From Homoserinibacter sp. YIM 151385 (lineage in GTDB: Bacteria > Actinomycetota > Actinomycetes > Actinomycetales > Microbacteriaceae): a stretch of DNA of 64,000 nt. The stretch is from contig NZ_CP115175.1 in the NCBI RefSeq assembly GCF_027912415.1, forward strand, positions 682,001-746,000, in the 5' to 3' direction. A program made the position numbers and the translations under genes. Shown in pieces: positions 38,896-47,720 of the stretch. Numbering within the stretch: position 1 is the stretch's first letter; every line of letters starts with the position of its first letter. The notes beneath the pieces are model-generated. The model searched no databases. It worked only from the letters and a program-made list of their open reading frames with translations, and was not told where the DNA came from.

Positions 38896-40220
38896 GCGCC
38901 GAGCTCCGCCGGGTCGAGGACGCGGCCGTCGAGGACGGTCGGCGTGCCGCCGTGGAGGGTCGCCACGACGCGGCCCGGCAGCTCGCGGCCGAGGTAAGGC
39001 GTGTTGACGCCCTTGCCGACGAGCTGCGCGGTGCCGAAGCCGCGGCGGGCCGCCGGGTCGACGAGCGTCAGGTGCGCGGGCGAGCCGGGCTCGAAGGGCG
39101 CCGCGTAGCCGTCGAGCCGCCCGATCTCGGCGGGCGTCCGCGAGAGGACGCGCGCGACATCCGCCCAGTCGAGCTGGCCGGTCTCGACGACCGAGGCCTG
39201 CACGACCGACAGCGCCGACTCGAGGCCCACCATGCCGAAGGAGGCCTCCTGCCAGGCGCACTCCTTCGACTCGACGGGGTGCGGGGCGTGGTCGGTCGCG
39301 ACGATGTCGATCGTGCCGTCCGCCAGCGCGGCGCGCAGCGCCTGCACGTCCTCGTCGCGGCGCAGCGGCGGGTTCACCTTGAAGCGCGGGTCGTAGCCGG
39401 GCGCGTAGGGCGGCTCCGCGCGCGCGACGAGCTGCTCCGTGAGGAGCAGGTGGTGCGGCGTGACCTCGGCGGTCACCCGGATGCCGCGCGCCTTCGCCCA
39501 GCGCACGACCTCGACCGACCCGGCCGTGGAGAGATGGCAGATGTGGAGCCGGGCGCCGACGTGCTGCGCGAGGAGCACGTCGCGGGCGATGATCGACTCC
39601 TCCGCGACGGCCGGCCAGCCGGCGAGGCCCAGCTCGCCCGAGAGCTCGCCCTCGTTCATCTGGGCGCCCTCGGTCAGCCGGGGCTCCTGCGCATGCTGCG
39701 CGATGACGCCGTCGAAGGTCCGGACGTACTCGAGCGCGCGGCGCATGAGCAGGGCATCGTGGACGCACTTCCCGTCGTCGCTGAACACCCGGACCCCGGC
39801 GCGCGAGTGCGCCATCGCGCCGATCTCGCTGAGCCGCTCCCCCGCGAGGCCGACCGTGACGGCGCCGATGGGCCGCACCGTCGCGTAGCCGTGCTGCTCG
39901 CCGAGCGAGGCGACCTGCTCGACGACGCCCGCGGTGTCCTGCACGGGCGAGGTGTTCGCCATCGCGAAGACCGCCGTGAAGCCGCCCGCCGCCGCCGCGC
40001 GCGTGCCCGTGAGCACCGTCTCGGAGGCCTCGAAGCCGGGCTCGCGGAGGTGCGTGTGGAGGTCGACGAGCCCCGGCAGCGCCTGCAGGCCGTCGGCGTC
40101 GATCACGCGGGCGCCCGCGGCCGAGAGGCCCGAGCCGCGCTCCGCCACGACGCCGTCGCGGACGAGGAGGTCGGCGCGGCTCCCGTCCGGGAGGGTCGCG
40201 TGCTGGATGAGGATCGTCAT
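38892..40220 (-). CDS. pyrC: Dihydroorotase
   Basis: A 442-residue class I amidohydrolase that cyclises carbamoyl aspartate to dihydroorotate. Metal ligands lie in [17 protein letters not shown] and ATDHAPH, and the bridging acid is in FSDDGK. The N-terminus and C-terminus form the composite beta sandwich. The ATG at 40220 overlaps the pyrB stop as ATGA; the longer open frame upstream is a shadow of pyrB. Confidence 0.96.
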   Translation of the reverse strand: MTILIQHATLPDGSRADLLVRDGVVAERGSGLSAAGARVIDADGLQALPGLVDLHTHLREPGFEASETVLTGTRAAAAGGFTAVFAMANTSPVQDTAGVVEQVASLGEQHGYATVRPIGAVTVGLAGERLSEIGAMAHSRAGVRVFSDDGKCVHDALLMRRALEYVRTFDGVIAQHAQEPRLTEGAQMNEGELSGELGLAGWPAVAEESIIARDVLLAQHVGARLHICHLSTAGSVEVVRWAKARGIRVTAEVTPHHLLLTEQLVARAEPPYAPGYDPRFKVNPPLRRDEDVQALRAALADGTIDIVATDHAPHPVESKECAWQEASFGMVGLESALSVVQASVVETGQLDWADVARVLSRTPAEIGRLDGYAAPFEPGSPAHLTLVDPAARRGFGTAQLVGKGVNTPYLGRELPGRVVATLHGGTPTVLDGRVLDPAELGA

Positions 40221-41170
40221 GCGGAGGCCTCCGTCGTTCCCGAGAGCACCAGGTAGAGCACCGCCATCCGTATCGAGACCCCGTTCGCCACCTGCTCGAG
40301 CACGACGGAGCGCGCGGAGTCGGCGGCCGCCGCGGAGATCTCGAAGCCGCGGTTCATGGGGCCGGGGTGCAGGACCATCGTATCCGCCGGGAGGGCGGCG
40401 AGCCGCGCATCGTCGAGGCCCCACCAGCGCGCGTACTCGCGCTCGTTCGGGAAGTAGGCCGCCCGCATCCGCTCGGACTGGACGCGGAGCATCATGAGGG
40501 CGTCGGGGCGGGCCGCGATCGCGCGGTCGAGCTCGTGCTCGACGCTCGCCGGCCACGAGCCGACGCCGACCGGCAGGAGCGTCGCGGGCGCCACGAGCTG
40601 GACCTCGGCGCCGAGCGCGCGCAGCAGCCAGACGTTCGAGCGGGCGACGCGCGAGTGCAGGATGTCGCCGACGATCGCGACGCGGATGCCGTCGAGGTCG
40701 CGCCCCCGGGATGCCCCGCCGTGGAGGCGCCTCCGGATCGAGAAGGCGTCGAGCAGGGCCTGCGTCGGGTGCTCGTGGGTCCCGTCTCCCGCGTTGACGA
40801 CGGCGGCGTCGATCCAGCCGCTCGTCGCGAGGGTCGCGGCGGCGCCGGACGCGCCGTGCCGGAGCACCACCGCATCCACGCCCATCGCGGCGATCGTCTG
40901 CGCCGTGTCCTTGAGGCTCTCGCCCTTCGAGACGCTCGAGCCCTTCGCGCTGAAGGTGATGACGTCGGCGCTCAGGCGCTTCGCCGCGGCCTCGAAGCTG
41001 AGTCGGGTGCGCGTCGAGTCCTCGAAGAAGAGGTTCGCGACCGTGCGGCCGCGGAGCGTGGGCAGCTTCGGGACGGCGCGGGTCGCGACCTCGGCCATGT
41101 CCTCCGCGATGTCGAGGATGCCGACCGCCTCCTCGCGTGAGAGGTCGCGCACGGAGAGCAGGTGCCTCAT
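40217..41170 (-). CDS. pyrB: Aspartate carbamoyltransferase catalytic subunit
   Basis: A 317-residue transferase that joins carbamoyl phosphate and aspartate. The carbamoyl phosphate site reads STRTRLSFE, the mobile loop KGESLKDT, the second carbamoyl site HPTQALLD and the late LHPGPMNRG. No pyrI regulatory gene is present, as expected for an operon headed by pyrR. The ATG overlaps the pyrR stop as ATGA. Confidence 0.96.
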   Translation of the reverse strand: MRHLLSVRDLSREEAVGILDIAEDMAEVATRAVPKLPTLRGRTVANLFFEDSTRTRLSFEAAAKRLSADVITFSAKGSSVSKGESLKDTAQTIAAMGVDAVVLRHGASGAAATLATSGWIDAAVVNAGDGTHEHPTQALLDAFSIRRRLHGGASRGRDLDGIRVAIVGDILHSRVARSNVWLLRALGAEVQLVAPATLLPVGVGSWPASVEHELDRAIAARPDALMMLRVQSERMRAAYFPNEREYARWWGLDDARLAALPADTMVLHPGPMNRGFEISAAAADSARSVVLEQVANGVSIRMAVLYLVLSGTTEASA

Positions 41171-41703
41171 TCGGAGATCTCCACGAGGTCCTCGCCGTCC
41201 GTCTCCTCGAGGCGCACGTTGATGCGCTCGTGGACGGAGCTGGGGAGGTTCTTGCCGACGAAGTCGGCGCGGATGGGGAGCTCGCGGTGGCCGCGGTCGA
41301 CGAGCACCGCGAGCCGCACCGCGCGCGGCCGGCCGAGATCGCCGATCGCGTCGAGCGCGGCGCGGATGGTGCGGCCCGAGTAGAGCACGTCGTCGACGAG
41401 GACGACCGTCTGCCCGTCGACGCCCGCCGCGGGCATGCGCGTCGGCGCGGGCGTGCGCGTCGGCTGGCGGTCGAGGTCGTCGCGGTACATCGTCACGTCG
41501 AGCGTGCCGACGCGCGAGGCGTCGAAGCCCGGCTCGAGGCGGGCGAGGATGCCGCCGAGCCGCTCCGCGAGACGAGCGCCGCGGGTGGGGATGCCGAGGA
41601 GGACGAGATCCGAGGGACCGTGGTTCGACTCGAGGATCTCGTGCGAGATGCGCGTGAGCGCGCGTGCGATGTCAGCCTGCTGGAGCACGGTTCGCGCTGC
41701 CAT
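41167..41703 (-). CDS. pyrR: PyrR bifunctional regulator/uracil phosphoribosyltransferase
   Basis: A 178-residue phosphoribosyltransferase-fold RNA-binding regulator. The PRPP loop [13 protein letters not shown] (about 102-114) and [13 protein letters not shown] are intact. In the presence of UMP, PyrR binds a hairpin in the pyr mRNA and lowers expression. Such a hairpin lies directly upstream and includes the gene's own AGGAGG site (six bases from the ATG), so repression is likely translational, as described for mycobacteria. Confidence 0.95.
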   Translation of the reverse strand: MAARTVLQQADIARALTRISHEILESNHGPSDLVLLGIPTRGARLAERLGGILARLEPGFDASRVGTLDVTMYRDDLDRQPTRTPAPTRMPAAGVDGQTVVLVDDVLYSGRTIRAALDAIGDLGRPRAVRLAVLVDRGHRELPIRADFVGKNLPSSVHERINVRLEETDGEDLVEISE

Positions 41704-41711
41704 GTCTGACC

Positions 41712-41735
41712 TCCTTCCCCGCCTCTCGGGACGGA
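41712..41735 (-). promoter_or_regulatory. PyrR-binding RNA hairpin covering the pyrR ribosome-binding site
   Basis: Minus strand: UCC pairs with GGA at the base, then a small internal loop, then CCC pairs with GGG around the loop GAGAGGC. Split lower stem, purine bulge and GAGAGG loop match the known PyrR-binding loop. The 3' strand runs into AGGAGG (41715-41710). No terminator follows, which points to control of translation. Confidence 0.75.
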
Positions 41736-41763
41736 TTTAAAGGTGGTCGGTGTACCGCCGATC

Positions 41764-41769
41764 AGTCTA
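41764..41769 (-). promoter_or_regulatory. Candidate -10 element of the pyr operon
   Basis: Minus strand TAGACT, about 60 bases before pyrR and upstream of the PyrR hairpin, giving a leader of about 53 bases. No good -35 is visible. Confidence 0.4.
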
Positions 41770-41786
41770 GCCCACGGCGGACCGGC

Positions 41787-42620
41787 TCACCCCCAGCGCT
41801 TGAGGAGCCGGCGCTCGAGCACGCCGATGAGCGCATCCGTCGTCTTGCCGAGCACCGCGAGCAGGATGATCGCGAGGAAGATCCGGTCGACGCGGCCGTT
41901 GTTGCCGGAGTCGATGAGGAGGAAGCCGAGGCCCATCGAGGAGTTGAGGAGCTCCGCCGCGACGAGGAACAGCCAGGACTGCGCGAGCGCGAGGCGGAGG
42001 CCGCTCACGATCGCGGGGATGACGGCCGGCAGCTGCACGGTCGCGAGGAGCGGCAGCCCGCGGAGCCCGTAGGCGCGCCCGGCCTCGACGAGGAGCGGGT
42101 CGACGTGCCGCAGCGCGCTCGCGAGCGTCGTGAAGACCGGGAACGCGGCGCCGATGGCGATGAGCACGACCTTCTGCGGCTCGTAGATGCCGAGGTAGAG
42201 CACGAGCAGCGGCACCCAGGCGAGCGACGGCACGGCCCGCAGCGCCCCGATCGTCGGCGCGAGCAGGACGCTCGCGGTCCGCGAGAGCCCCACGAGCGCG
42301 CCGAGCACGAGGCCGACGGCCGAGCCGATCGCGAAGCCGAGGAGCACGCGCTGGGTCGAGATCGCGATGTCGCGGAACAGGAGCCCGCGCTGCGCGAGGT
42401 CGATCGCGGCCTCGACGACCGACGGCGGCGAGGGCAGCCGGTGCGCCGGGACGAGCCCGGTCGCGGACGCCGTCCACCACACCGCGAGGATGAGGATCGG
42501 GACGAGCAGGCCGCCGAGGATCGTCCACCAGCGACGCGGCGCGGCAGAGCGCAGCGGGCGCGTGGCCCCGTCGCCCACGGCGCGTCGCGCCTCGAGCTCC
42601 GTCGTCAGCCGGTCCGTCAT
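41787..42620 (-). CDS. ssuC: ABC transporter permease, sulfonate/nitrate type
   Basis: A 277-residue BPD-type inner-membrane permease with about six helices. The EAA loop, which contacts the ATPase, is the EAGRAYGLRGLPLLATVQLPAVIP segment (about 190-215). Homology is to the SsuC/TauC/NrtB group that imports alkanesulfonates, taurine or nitrate. ATG 42620 has a GAGGG site. It is the third gene of the SsuB-SsuA-SsuC order and ends 83 bases before pyrR. Confidence 0.88.
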   Translation of the reverse strand: MTDRLTTELEARRAVGDGATRPLRSAAPRRWWTILGGLLVPILILAVWWTASATGLVPAHRLPSPPSVVEAAIDLAQRGLLFRDIAISTQRVLLGFAIGSAVGLVLGALVGLSRTASVLLAPTIGALRAVPSLAWVPLLVLYLGIYEPQKVVLIAIGAAFPVFTTLASALRHVDPLLVEAGRAYGLRGLPLLATVQLPAVIPAIVSGLRLALAQSWLFLVAAELLNSSMGLGFLLIDSGNNGRVDRIFLAIILLAVLGKTTDALIGVLERRLLKRWG

Positions 42621-42633
42621 CCCGTTCCCTCGA

Positions 42634-43653
42634 TCAGAGCGAGTCCGGGTCGGCCTCGTCGGCATAGGCCGGTTCGAAGAGCGTGTCGAGCGCCTCGTCG
42701 ATCTGGTCCTGGGACGCGACGTCGCCCGAGTCGACGAAGATCGGCCCGATGACCTCGAGCACGGCGCGCTGCGCCTCGCCCGGGGCCGGGTCGATGTCGA
42801 GCTCCGTGCGGTCGACGAGCACGGCGGTCGCGATCTCGCCGTCGATGCCGGCGACCTCCGCGAGGATCGCGGCGGTGTCCTCGGGGTTGTCCTGCGCCCA
42901 GGCGCGCGCCTTCTCGTAGGCGTCCACGACGACCTGCGCGAGGTCCGGGCTCTGCTCCAGGAACTCCTCGGTCGCGTTGAGGAAGCCGTAGCTGTTGAGG
43001 TCGATGTCGTCGAAGATGATCTCGCTGCCGGCCTCCGCGACGCTCGTCGAGAGCAGGGGGTCGAGACCCGACCACGCGTCGACGGCGCCCGACTCGAGGG
43101 CCGTCTTGCCGTCCGCGTGCTGGAGGTTCTGGATCGACAGCTCGTCGATGCCCACCCCCGCCTGCTCGAGGGCCTGCAGGAGGAAGAAGTACGGGTCGGT
43201 GCCCTTCGTCGCGGCGACGTTCTTGCCGCGGAGGTCCTCGACCGACTGGATGTCGGAGCCGGCGGGGACCAGGAGCGCCGCCCAGTTCGGCTGGCTGTAC
43301 ACGTCGATCGTCTTGATCGGCGAGCCGTTCGAGCGGGCGAGGAGCGCGGCGGAGCCCGCCGTCGAGCCGACGTCGATCGCGCCCGCGCGGAGCGCCTCGT
43401 TCGCCTTGTTCGAGCCGGCGGACTGCACCCACTCGACCGTCACGTCGTCGCCGAGGGCGGCCTCGATCCAGCCCTCCTCCTTGATGACGAGGCTGAGCGG
43501 GTTGTAGGTCGCGTAGTCGAGGGTGAGCGTCGAGGCGCTCCACTCCCCCGAGGCGTCGGCCTGCGGCTGGCCCTCGCCGGCGACGCAGCCGGTCAGGGCG
43601 AGGGCGCTCGCGGTGACGAGGGCGACGGCGGTCGCGATGCGGGTGCGGCTCAT
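42634..43653 (-). CDS. ssuA: ABC transporter substrate-binding lipoprotein, aliphatic sulfonate type
   Basis: A 339-residue exported lipoprotein. The signal peptide (1-22) ends in lipobox LTGC with Cys23 as the lipidation site, a substrate for the Lgt encoded in this window. The mature part is an NMT1/SsuA-type periplasmic-binding fold with the characteristic GSNKANEALRAGAIDVGSTAGS segment. Substrate is inferred from family resemblance only. It lies between the ATPase and permease genes, 13 bases before the latter. Confidence 0.88.
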   Translation of the reverse strand: MSRTRIATAVALVTASALALTGCVAGEGQPQADASGEWSASTLTLDYATYNPLSLVIKEEGWIEAALGDDVTVEWVQSAGSNKANEALRAGAIDVGSTAGSAALLARSNGSPIKTIDVYSQPNWAALLVPAGSDIQSVEDLRGKNVAATKGTDPYFFLLQALEQAGVGIDELSIQNLQHADGKTALESGAVDAWSGLDPLLSTSVAEAGSEIIFDDIDLNSYGFLNATEEFLEQSPDLAQVVVDAYEKARAWAQDNPEDTAAILAEVAGIDGEIATAVLVDRTELDIDPAPGEAQRAVLEVIGPIFVDSGDVASQDQIDEALDTLFEPAYADEADPDSL

Positions 43654-43684
43654 GTCGTGGACGTTCCTTACGGGTGGTGCGCGC

Positions 43685-44506
43685 TCAGACGGCGACGCGG
43701 TGGTGGGAGGGCACGCCGAGCCCCTCGAGGAGCTCGGCGCGGAGGTCGGCGAGTCGGCTGTCGGCGCGGTCGCGGGGGCGCTCGCCCGGGATCTCGACGA
43801 GGGCGCGGATGCCGGCCCCGGCATCCGGGCGCGCGGGGTCGGCGCCGAGGAGCACGACGCGGTCGGCGAGCGCGAGCGCCTCGTCGACGTCGTGGGTCAC
43901 GAGGAGCACGGTCGCCGGCTCCGCGCGGTGGATGTCGAGGAGGAGGTCCTGCATCGTGAGGCGCGTCAGCGCGTCGAGGGCGCCGAAGGGCTCGTCGAGG
44001 AGGAGGACGCCGGGATTCCGCGCGAGCGCCCGGGCGAGCGAGGCGCGCTGCGCCATGCCCCCGGAGACCTGGCGGGGGCGGAGGCCCGCCGCCGCGTCGA
44101 GCTGCACGAGACGGAGCAGCTCCGCCACGCGCGCACGACCCGCCTCGCGCTCGGTCCCGTGCGGGAGGCCGAGGCGCACGTTGCGCTCGATCGTGCGCCA
44201 GGGCAGCAGGCGCGGCTCCTGGAAGGCGACCGCGCAGCGCTGGTCCACGGCCGCGACGGGACGCCGCCCGAGCGCCACGGAGCCCTCGTCGGGGGCGTCG
44301 AGCCCGCCGACGAGGCGCAGCAGCGTCGACTTGCCGCAGCCGGAGGGGCCGAGGAGGGCGACGATCTCGCCCTCGCGGATGTCGAGGTCGACGCCCGCGA
44401 GGACCGTGCGCGTCCCGCCGCCCGGCGCCGCGAAGCGACGGCCGACGCCGCGCAGGCTCACCTGGAGCGCGGCGGCGCTCGAGGGCGCGGGGGCGGCGAG
44501 GTTCAC
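43685..44506 (-). CDS. ssuB: ABC transporter ATP-binding protein, sulfonate/nitrate type
   Basis: A 273-residue ATPase powering the importer. Walker A is GPSGCGKST (53-61), the Q-loop FQEPRLLPW, the signature VSGGMAQR, Walker B VLLLDEP and the switch His in VTHDVDEA. The signature has Met in place of the common Gln, as often in this subgroup. The GTG start follows a TAGATT hexamer by seven bases with no ribosome-binding site. Confidence 0.9.
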   Translation of the reverse strand: MNLAAPAPSSAAALQVSLRGVGRRFAAPGGGTRTVLAGVDLDIREGEIVALLGPSGCGKSTLLRLVGGLDAPDEGSVALGRRPVAAVDQRCAVAFQEPRLLPWRTIERNVRLGLPHGTEREAGRARVAELLRLVQLDAAAGLRPRQVSGGMAQRASLARALARNPGVLLLDEPFGALDALTRLTMQDLLLDIHRAEPATVLLVTHDVDEALALADRVVLLGADPARPDAGAGIRALVEIPGERPRDRADSRLADLRAELLEGLGVPSHHRVAV

Positions 44507-44513
44507 GTCCGCG

Positions 44514-44519
44514 AATCTA
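44514..44519 (-). promoter_or_regulatory. -10 element of ssuB, leaderless type
   Basis: Minus strand TAGATT, seven bases (CGCGGAC), then GTG. It gives the transporter operon its own start downstream of nusB. Confidence 0.45.
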
Positions 44520-44583
44520 CGGAAGCCCGCGACATCCGGCGAAACCGGCTGTCACATTCGGAAACCTTCGCGGCCTCCGCGCC

Positions 44584-45009
44584 TCAGGAGGCGGGGGTGC
44601 CGTGCTCGCGCGCGATCGCCGCGAGCACGCCGTTCACGAAGCCCGCGGAGTCGTCGGTCGAGAGGACCGTCGCCGACTCGACCGCCTCCGCGATGGCGAC
44701 CGCATCCGGGACCTCCTCGTTGTGGAGGATCTCCCAGGCGCCGATGCGGATGATCGCGCGGTCGATGTGGGGCATCCGCGAGAGCGACCAGCCGTGGGCG
44801 TGGTCGAGGATCGCCCGGTCGAGCTCGTCCCGGTGGTCGATGACGCCCTGGACGATCTCGCGCGCGTAGCGCCAGGACGACTCGCGAGCGGGCTCGCCGG
44901 CGGCCCGGCGGCCCTCCTCGACGAGGAGCTCGGCGGCCGGGACGCCGCGGACGTCCGCGCCGTAGAGCAGGTCGAGGGCGCGCTTGCGCGCCTTCGTGCG
45001 TGCGCTCAA
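44584..45009 (-). CDS. nusB: Transcription antitermination factor NusB
   Basis: A 141-residue all-helical protein that binds boxA RNA with S10 in the rRNA antitermination complex. Landmarks are SARTKARKRALDLLY at the N-terminus, the middle DHRDELDRAI, and the late AVAIAEAVE with STDDSAGFVNGVL. The start is TTG 45009; AGGGG, overlapping the efp stop codon, lies six bases upstream and supports it. It follows efp by nine bases, the conserved order. Confidence 0.94.
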   Translation of the reverse strand: MSARTKARKRALDLLYGADVRGVPAAELLVEEGRRAAGEPARESSWRYAREIVQGVIDHRDELDRAILDHAHGWSLSRMPHIDRAIIRIGAWEILHNEEVPDAVAIAEAVESATVLSTDDSAGFVNGVLAAIAREHGTPAS

Positions 45010-45018
45010 CGCCGGCCC

Positions 45019-45582
45019 CTAGTCGTTGATGCGGCCGAGGTAGGCGCCCGTGCGGGTGTCCACCTTGACCTTCGTGCCGGTCTCCAGGAACAGCGGCACC
45101 TGGATCTCGTAGCCCGTCTCGACGGTCGCGGGCTTCGTGCCGGCGCTCGAGCGGTCGCCCTGGAGCCCGGGCTCCGTGTAGGTGACCTCGAGGATCACGG
45201 AGGCGGGGAGCTCGACGTAGAGCGGGTCGCCCTCGTGCGTCGCGATCGTCGCGACCTGCTGCTCGAGCATGAAGTTCGCGGCGTCCCCGACGATCGCGGC
45301 CGGGATCGTGACCTGGTCGTAGTCGCTCGTGTTCATGAACACGAAGTCCTCGCCGTCCTTGTACAGGTACTGGAAGTCGCGGCGGTCGACCGTCGCGAAG
45401 TCGATCTTCGTGCCCGCGTTGAAGGTGCGGTCGACGGTCTTGCCGCTGAGCACGTTCTTGAGCTTCGTGCGGACGAACGCGCCGCCCTTGCCGGGCTTCA
45501 CGTGCTGGAACTCGATGACGTTCCACAGCTGCCCGTCGATCGAGAGCACGCTGCCGTTCTTGATGTCGTTGGTGGTGGCCAA
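45019..45582 (-). CDS. efp: Translation elongation factor P
   Basis: A 187-residue three-domain factor that relieves ribosome stalling at polyproline. Domain I carries the tip loop KPGKGGAF with Lys32 at the modification position. The C-terminal signature is [18 protein letters not shown]. No EpmA/EpmB-like genes are in the window, and actinobacterial EF-P is reported to work without modification. The start is TTG with GGAG seven bases upstream. It is 79 bases after aroQ. Confidence 0.96.
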   Translation of the reverse strand: MATTNDIKNGSVLSIDGQLWNVIEFQHVKPGKGGAFVRTKLKNVLSGKTVDRTFNAGTKIDFATVDRRDFQYLYKDGEDFVFMNTSDYDQVTIPAAIVGDAANFMLEQQVATIATHEGDPLYVELPASVILEVTYTEPGLQGDRSSAGTKPATVETGYEIQVPLFLETGTKVKVDTRTGAYLGRIND

Positions 45583-45661
45583 GTGGGGTCTCCGTTGCCT
45601 GGTCGTCTGCGGCCCGCGCGCCGTCTGGCGGCCGGAGCCCGGTCGAGTCTAGTCGAGCGCG

Positions 45662-46099
45662 CTATCGGCCCGCGCCGACGGCCCGCAGGGCGAGCGCGTA
45701 GGAGTCGAAGCCGAAGCCCGCGATGACGCCCGTCGCGATGCCCGAGATGACGCTGCGGTGGCGGAAGGCCTCGCGCGCGTGCGGGTTCGAGATGTGGACC
45801 TCGACGAGCGGGAGGCCGGCCTTCGTCACCAGCGCGGCCGCGTCGCGCAGCCCGTAGCTGTAGTGGGTGAAGGCGGCGGGGTTGAGGATCACGGGGATCC
45901 CGGCGTCGACCGCCTCGTGGAGCCAGCCGATGAGCTCGCCCTCGTCGTCGGTCTGCCGCAGGTCGATCTCGGTGCCGTCCGCGGCCTCGGCGGCGAGCAG
46001 GTCGCGCAGCGCGCCCGGGTCCTGGGAGCCGTAGACGTCGGGCTCGCGACTGCCGAGCCGGCCGAGGTTCGGGCCGTTGAGGACGAGCACGCGGGTCAT
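45662..46099 (-). CDS. aroQ: 3-dehydroquinate dehydratase, type II
   Basis: A 145-residue dodecameric-type enzyme for the third shikimate step. The loop [17 protein letters not shown] includes the catalytic Arg and Tyr; [15 protein letters not shown] and [15 protein letters not shown] follow. The ATG is six bases after a TAGGCT hexamer, and aroB ends 41 bases upstream, so it may be both read through and separately initiated. Confidence 0.95.
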   Translation of the reverse strand: MTRVLVLNGPNLGRLGSREPDVYGSQDPGALRDLLAAEAADGTEIDLRQTDDEGELIGWLHEAVDAGIPVILNPAAFTHYSYGLRDAAALVTKAGLPLVEVHISNPHAREAFRHRSVISGIATGVIAGFGFDSYALALRAVGAGR

Positions 46100-46105
46100 G
46101 CCCCG

Positions 46106-46111
46106 AGCCTA
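46106..46111 (-). promoter_or_regulatory. -10 element of aroQ, leaderless type
   Basis: Minus strand TAGGCT, six bases (CGGGGC), then ATG. Same hexamer and spacing as polA, pdtaR and rpe. The GGGG could alternatively act as a weak ribosome-binding site. Confidence 0.5.
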
Positions 46112-46140
46112 GCGCCGCGGGTGCATCCGGCCGCCCGGCC

Positions 46141-47217
46141 TCAGTCGGCGATCTCCTGGTAGGCGGCGAAGAGCAGCGACTCGTCGGCGCCGTTGAGCAC
46201 GGTCGGCCGGCCGACCTCGTCGAGCACGATGAAGCGCAGCATCCCCGCGCGCGCCTTCTTGTCACGCTGCATGGTCGCGAGGAGGGTCTTCCAGCGGCCG
46301 AGCGGGTAGGTCGTCGGCAGGCTCAGCGCGTCGAGGATGCGGCGGTGGCGGTCGACGGCCTCGTCGCTCAGCGAGCGGGTGAGCCGCGAGAGCTCCGCGG
46401 CGAAGACCATCCCGATCGCGACGGCCGCGCCGTGACGCCACTGGTAGCGCTCGGCGTGCTCGATCGCATGCCCGAGGGTGTGCCCGTAGTTGAGGATCTC
46501 GCGGAGCCCCTGCTCGGTGAAGTCCTCCCCCACGACCCGCGCCTTGACCCGGATCGCGAGCTCGACGATGCGCCGGAACTCCGGCGTCGCCGGGTCCATC
46601 GCGCGCTCCGGGTCCGCTTCGATGACGTCGAGGATCTCCGGCTCCGCGATGAAGCCCGCCTTCACGATCTCGGCGGAGCCCGCGAGGATCTCGTTGCGCG
46701 GGAGCGCATCGAGGTGGTCGAGGTCGCAGACGACGGCGGCGGGCGCGTGGAACGCGCCGACGAGGTTCTTGCCCTCCGCCGTGTTGATGCCGGTCTTGCC
46801 GCCGACGGCCGCATCCACCATCCCGAGGACGGTCGTCGGCACCTGCACGAGCCGCACGCCCCGGAGCCAGGTCGCGGCGACGAAGCCCGCGAGATCGGTG
46901 GTCGCCCCGCCGCCGAGGCCGATGACGGCGTCGGTGCGGGTGAAGTCCGTCTGCCCCATGATCTGCCAGCAGAAGGCGGCGACCTCGACGCGCTTCGCGG
47001 CCTCGGCGTCCGGGACCTCCGCGAGGAGCACCTCGAGGCGGCCCTGCAGCGCGTCGCGGAGGGCGGCGGCGCGGGCGCCGAGCGTCGGGGCGTGCACGAC
47101 GAGGACCTTCGCGGCGCGCGGCCCGAGGGCCTCGGCGATCGCGTCGTCGAGCCCGCGGCCGACGACGACGTCGTAGCCGGGCTCGCCCTCGACGCGGATG
47201 GCGGTGCGGTCGGTCAC
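46141..47217 (-). CDS. aroB: 3-dehydroquinate synthase
   Basis: A 358-residue NAD- and zinc-dependent enzyme that cyclises DAHP to dehydroquinate. Conserved parts are IGLGGGATTDLAGFVAATW, the QVPTTVLGMVDAAVGGKTGIN segment, the metal-binding Glu of SAEIVKAGF and the His pair in NYGHTLGHAIE. The GTG start overlaps the aroK stop as GTGA. The order aroC-aroK-aroB-aroQ matches M. tuberculosis. Confidence 0.96.
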   Translation of the reverse strand: MTDRTAIRVEGEPGYDVVVGRGLDDAIAEALGPRAAKVLVVHAPTLGARAAALRDALQGRLEVLLAEVPDAEAAKRVEVAAFCWQIMGQTDFTRTDAVIGLGGGATTDLAGFVAATWLRGVRLVQVPTTVLGMVDAAVGGKTGINTAEGKNLVGAFHAPAAVVCDLDHLDALPRNEILAGSAEIVKAGFIAEPEILDVIEADPERAMDPATPEFRRIVELAIRVKARVVGEDFTEQGLREILNYGHTLGHAIEHAERYQWRHGAAVAIGMVFAAELSRLTRSLSDEAVDRHRRILDALSLPTTYPLGRWKTLLATMQRDKKARAGMLRFIVLDEVGRPTVLNGADESLLFAAYQEIAD

Positions 47218-47720
47218 GGTGCGCTCCTCACCCAGTCGGCGATCTCCGTCGCGAGCTGGTCGTAGGGTCTCGTCGAGGTGTCGACGACGGTGTCCGCGAG
47301 GGACTCGTACAGCGGGCGCCGGGCCTCGGCGATGCGGATCCACGCCGCGATGCCGCCCTCGGCCACGAGGGGTCGCTTGCCGCCCGCCAGGCGGGGCTCG
47401 ACCGCCTCGGGGGTCACGGTGAGCAGCACGACGCGCTCCTCGGCGAGGAGCTCCCGCGTCTCCGGCGCGAGCACGGCCCCGCCCCCGAGGGAGACGACGC
47501 CGCCGCCGGCGAGCGCGCGCGTCACGGCCTCGCGCTCGAGCTCGCGGAAGCGGGACTCGCCGTGCTCCGCGAAGATGTCGGCGATCGGCCCGTGCCCCGC
47601 GACGACGAGCTTGTCCGAGTCGGCGAAGGGGAGGTCGAGGAGCCGCCCGAGCCGGCGCCCCAGCTTCGTCTTGCCGGAGCCCATGGGACCGATGAGGACG
47701 AGCTCGGCCTGCCGCGTCAT
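47214..47720 (-). CDS. aroK: Shikimate kinase
   Basis: A 168-residue NMP-kinase-fold enzyme that phosphorylates shikimate. The P-loop is [11 protein letters not shown] (10-20). The shikimate-binding Asp lies in FADSDKLV and Arg in ESRFRELE, the GGG motif is in SLGGGAVL, and the lid is around KRPLV. The ATG overlaps the aroC stop as ATGA. Confidence 0.95.
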   Translation of the reverse strand: MTRQAELVLIGPMGSGKTKLGRRLGRLLDLPFADSDKLVVAGHGPIADIFAEHGESRFRELEREAVTRALAGGGVVSLGGGAVLAPETRELLAEERVVLLTVTPEAVEPRLAGGKRPLVAEGGIAAWIRIAEARRPLYESLADTVVDTSTRPYDQLATEIADWVRSAP

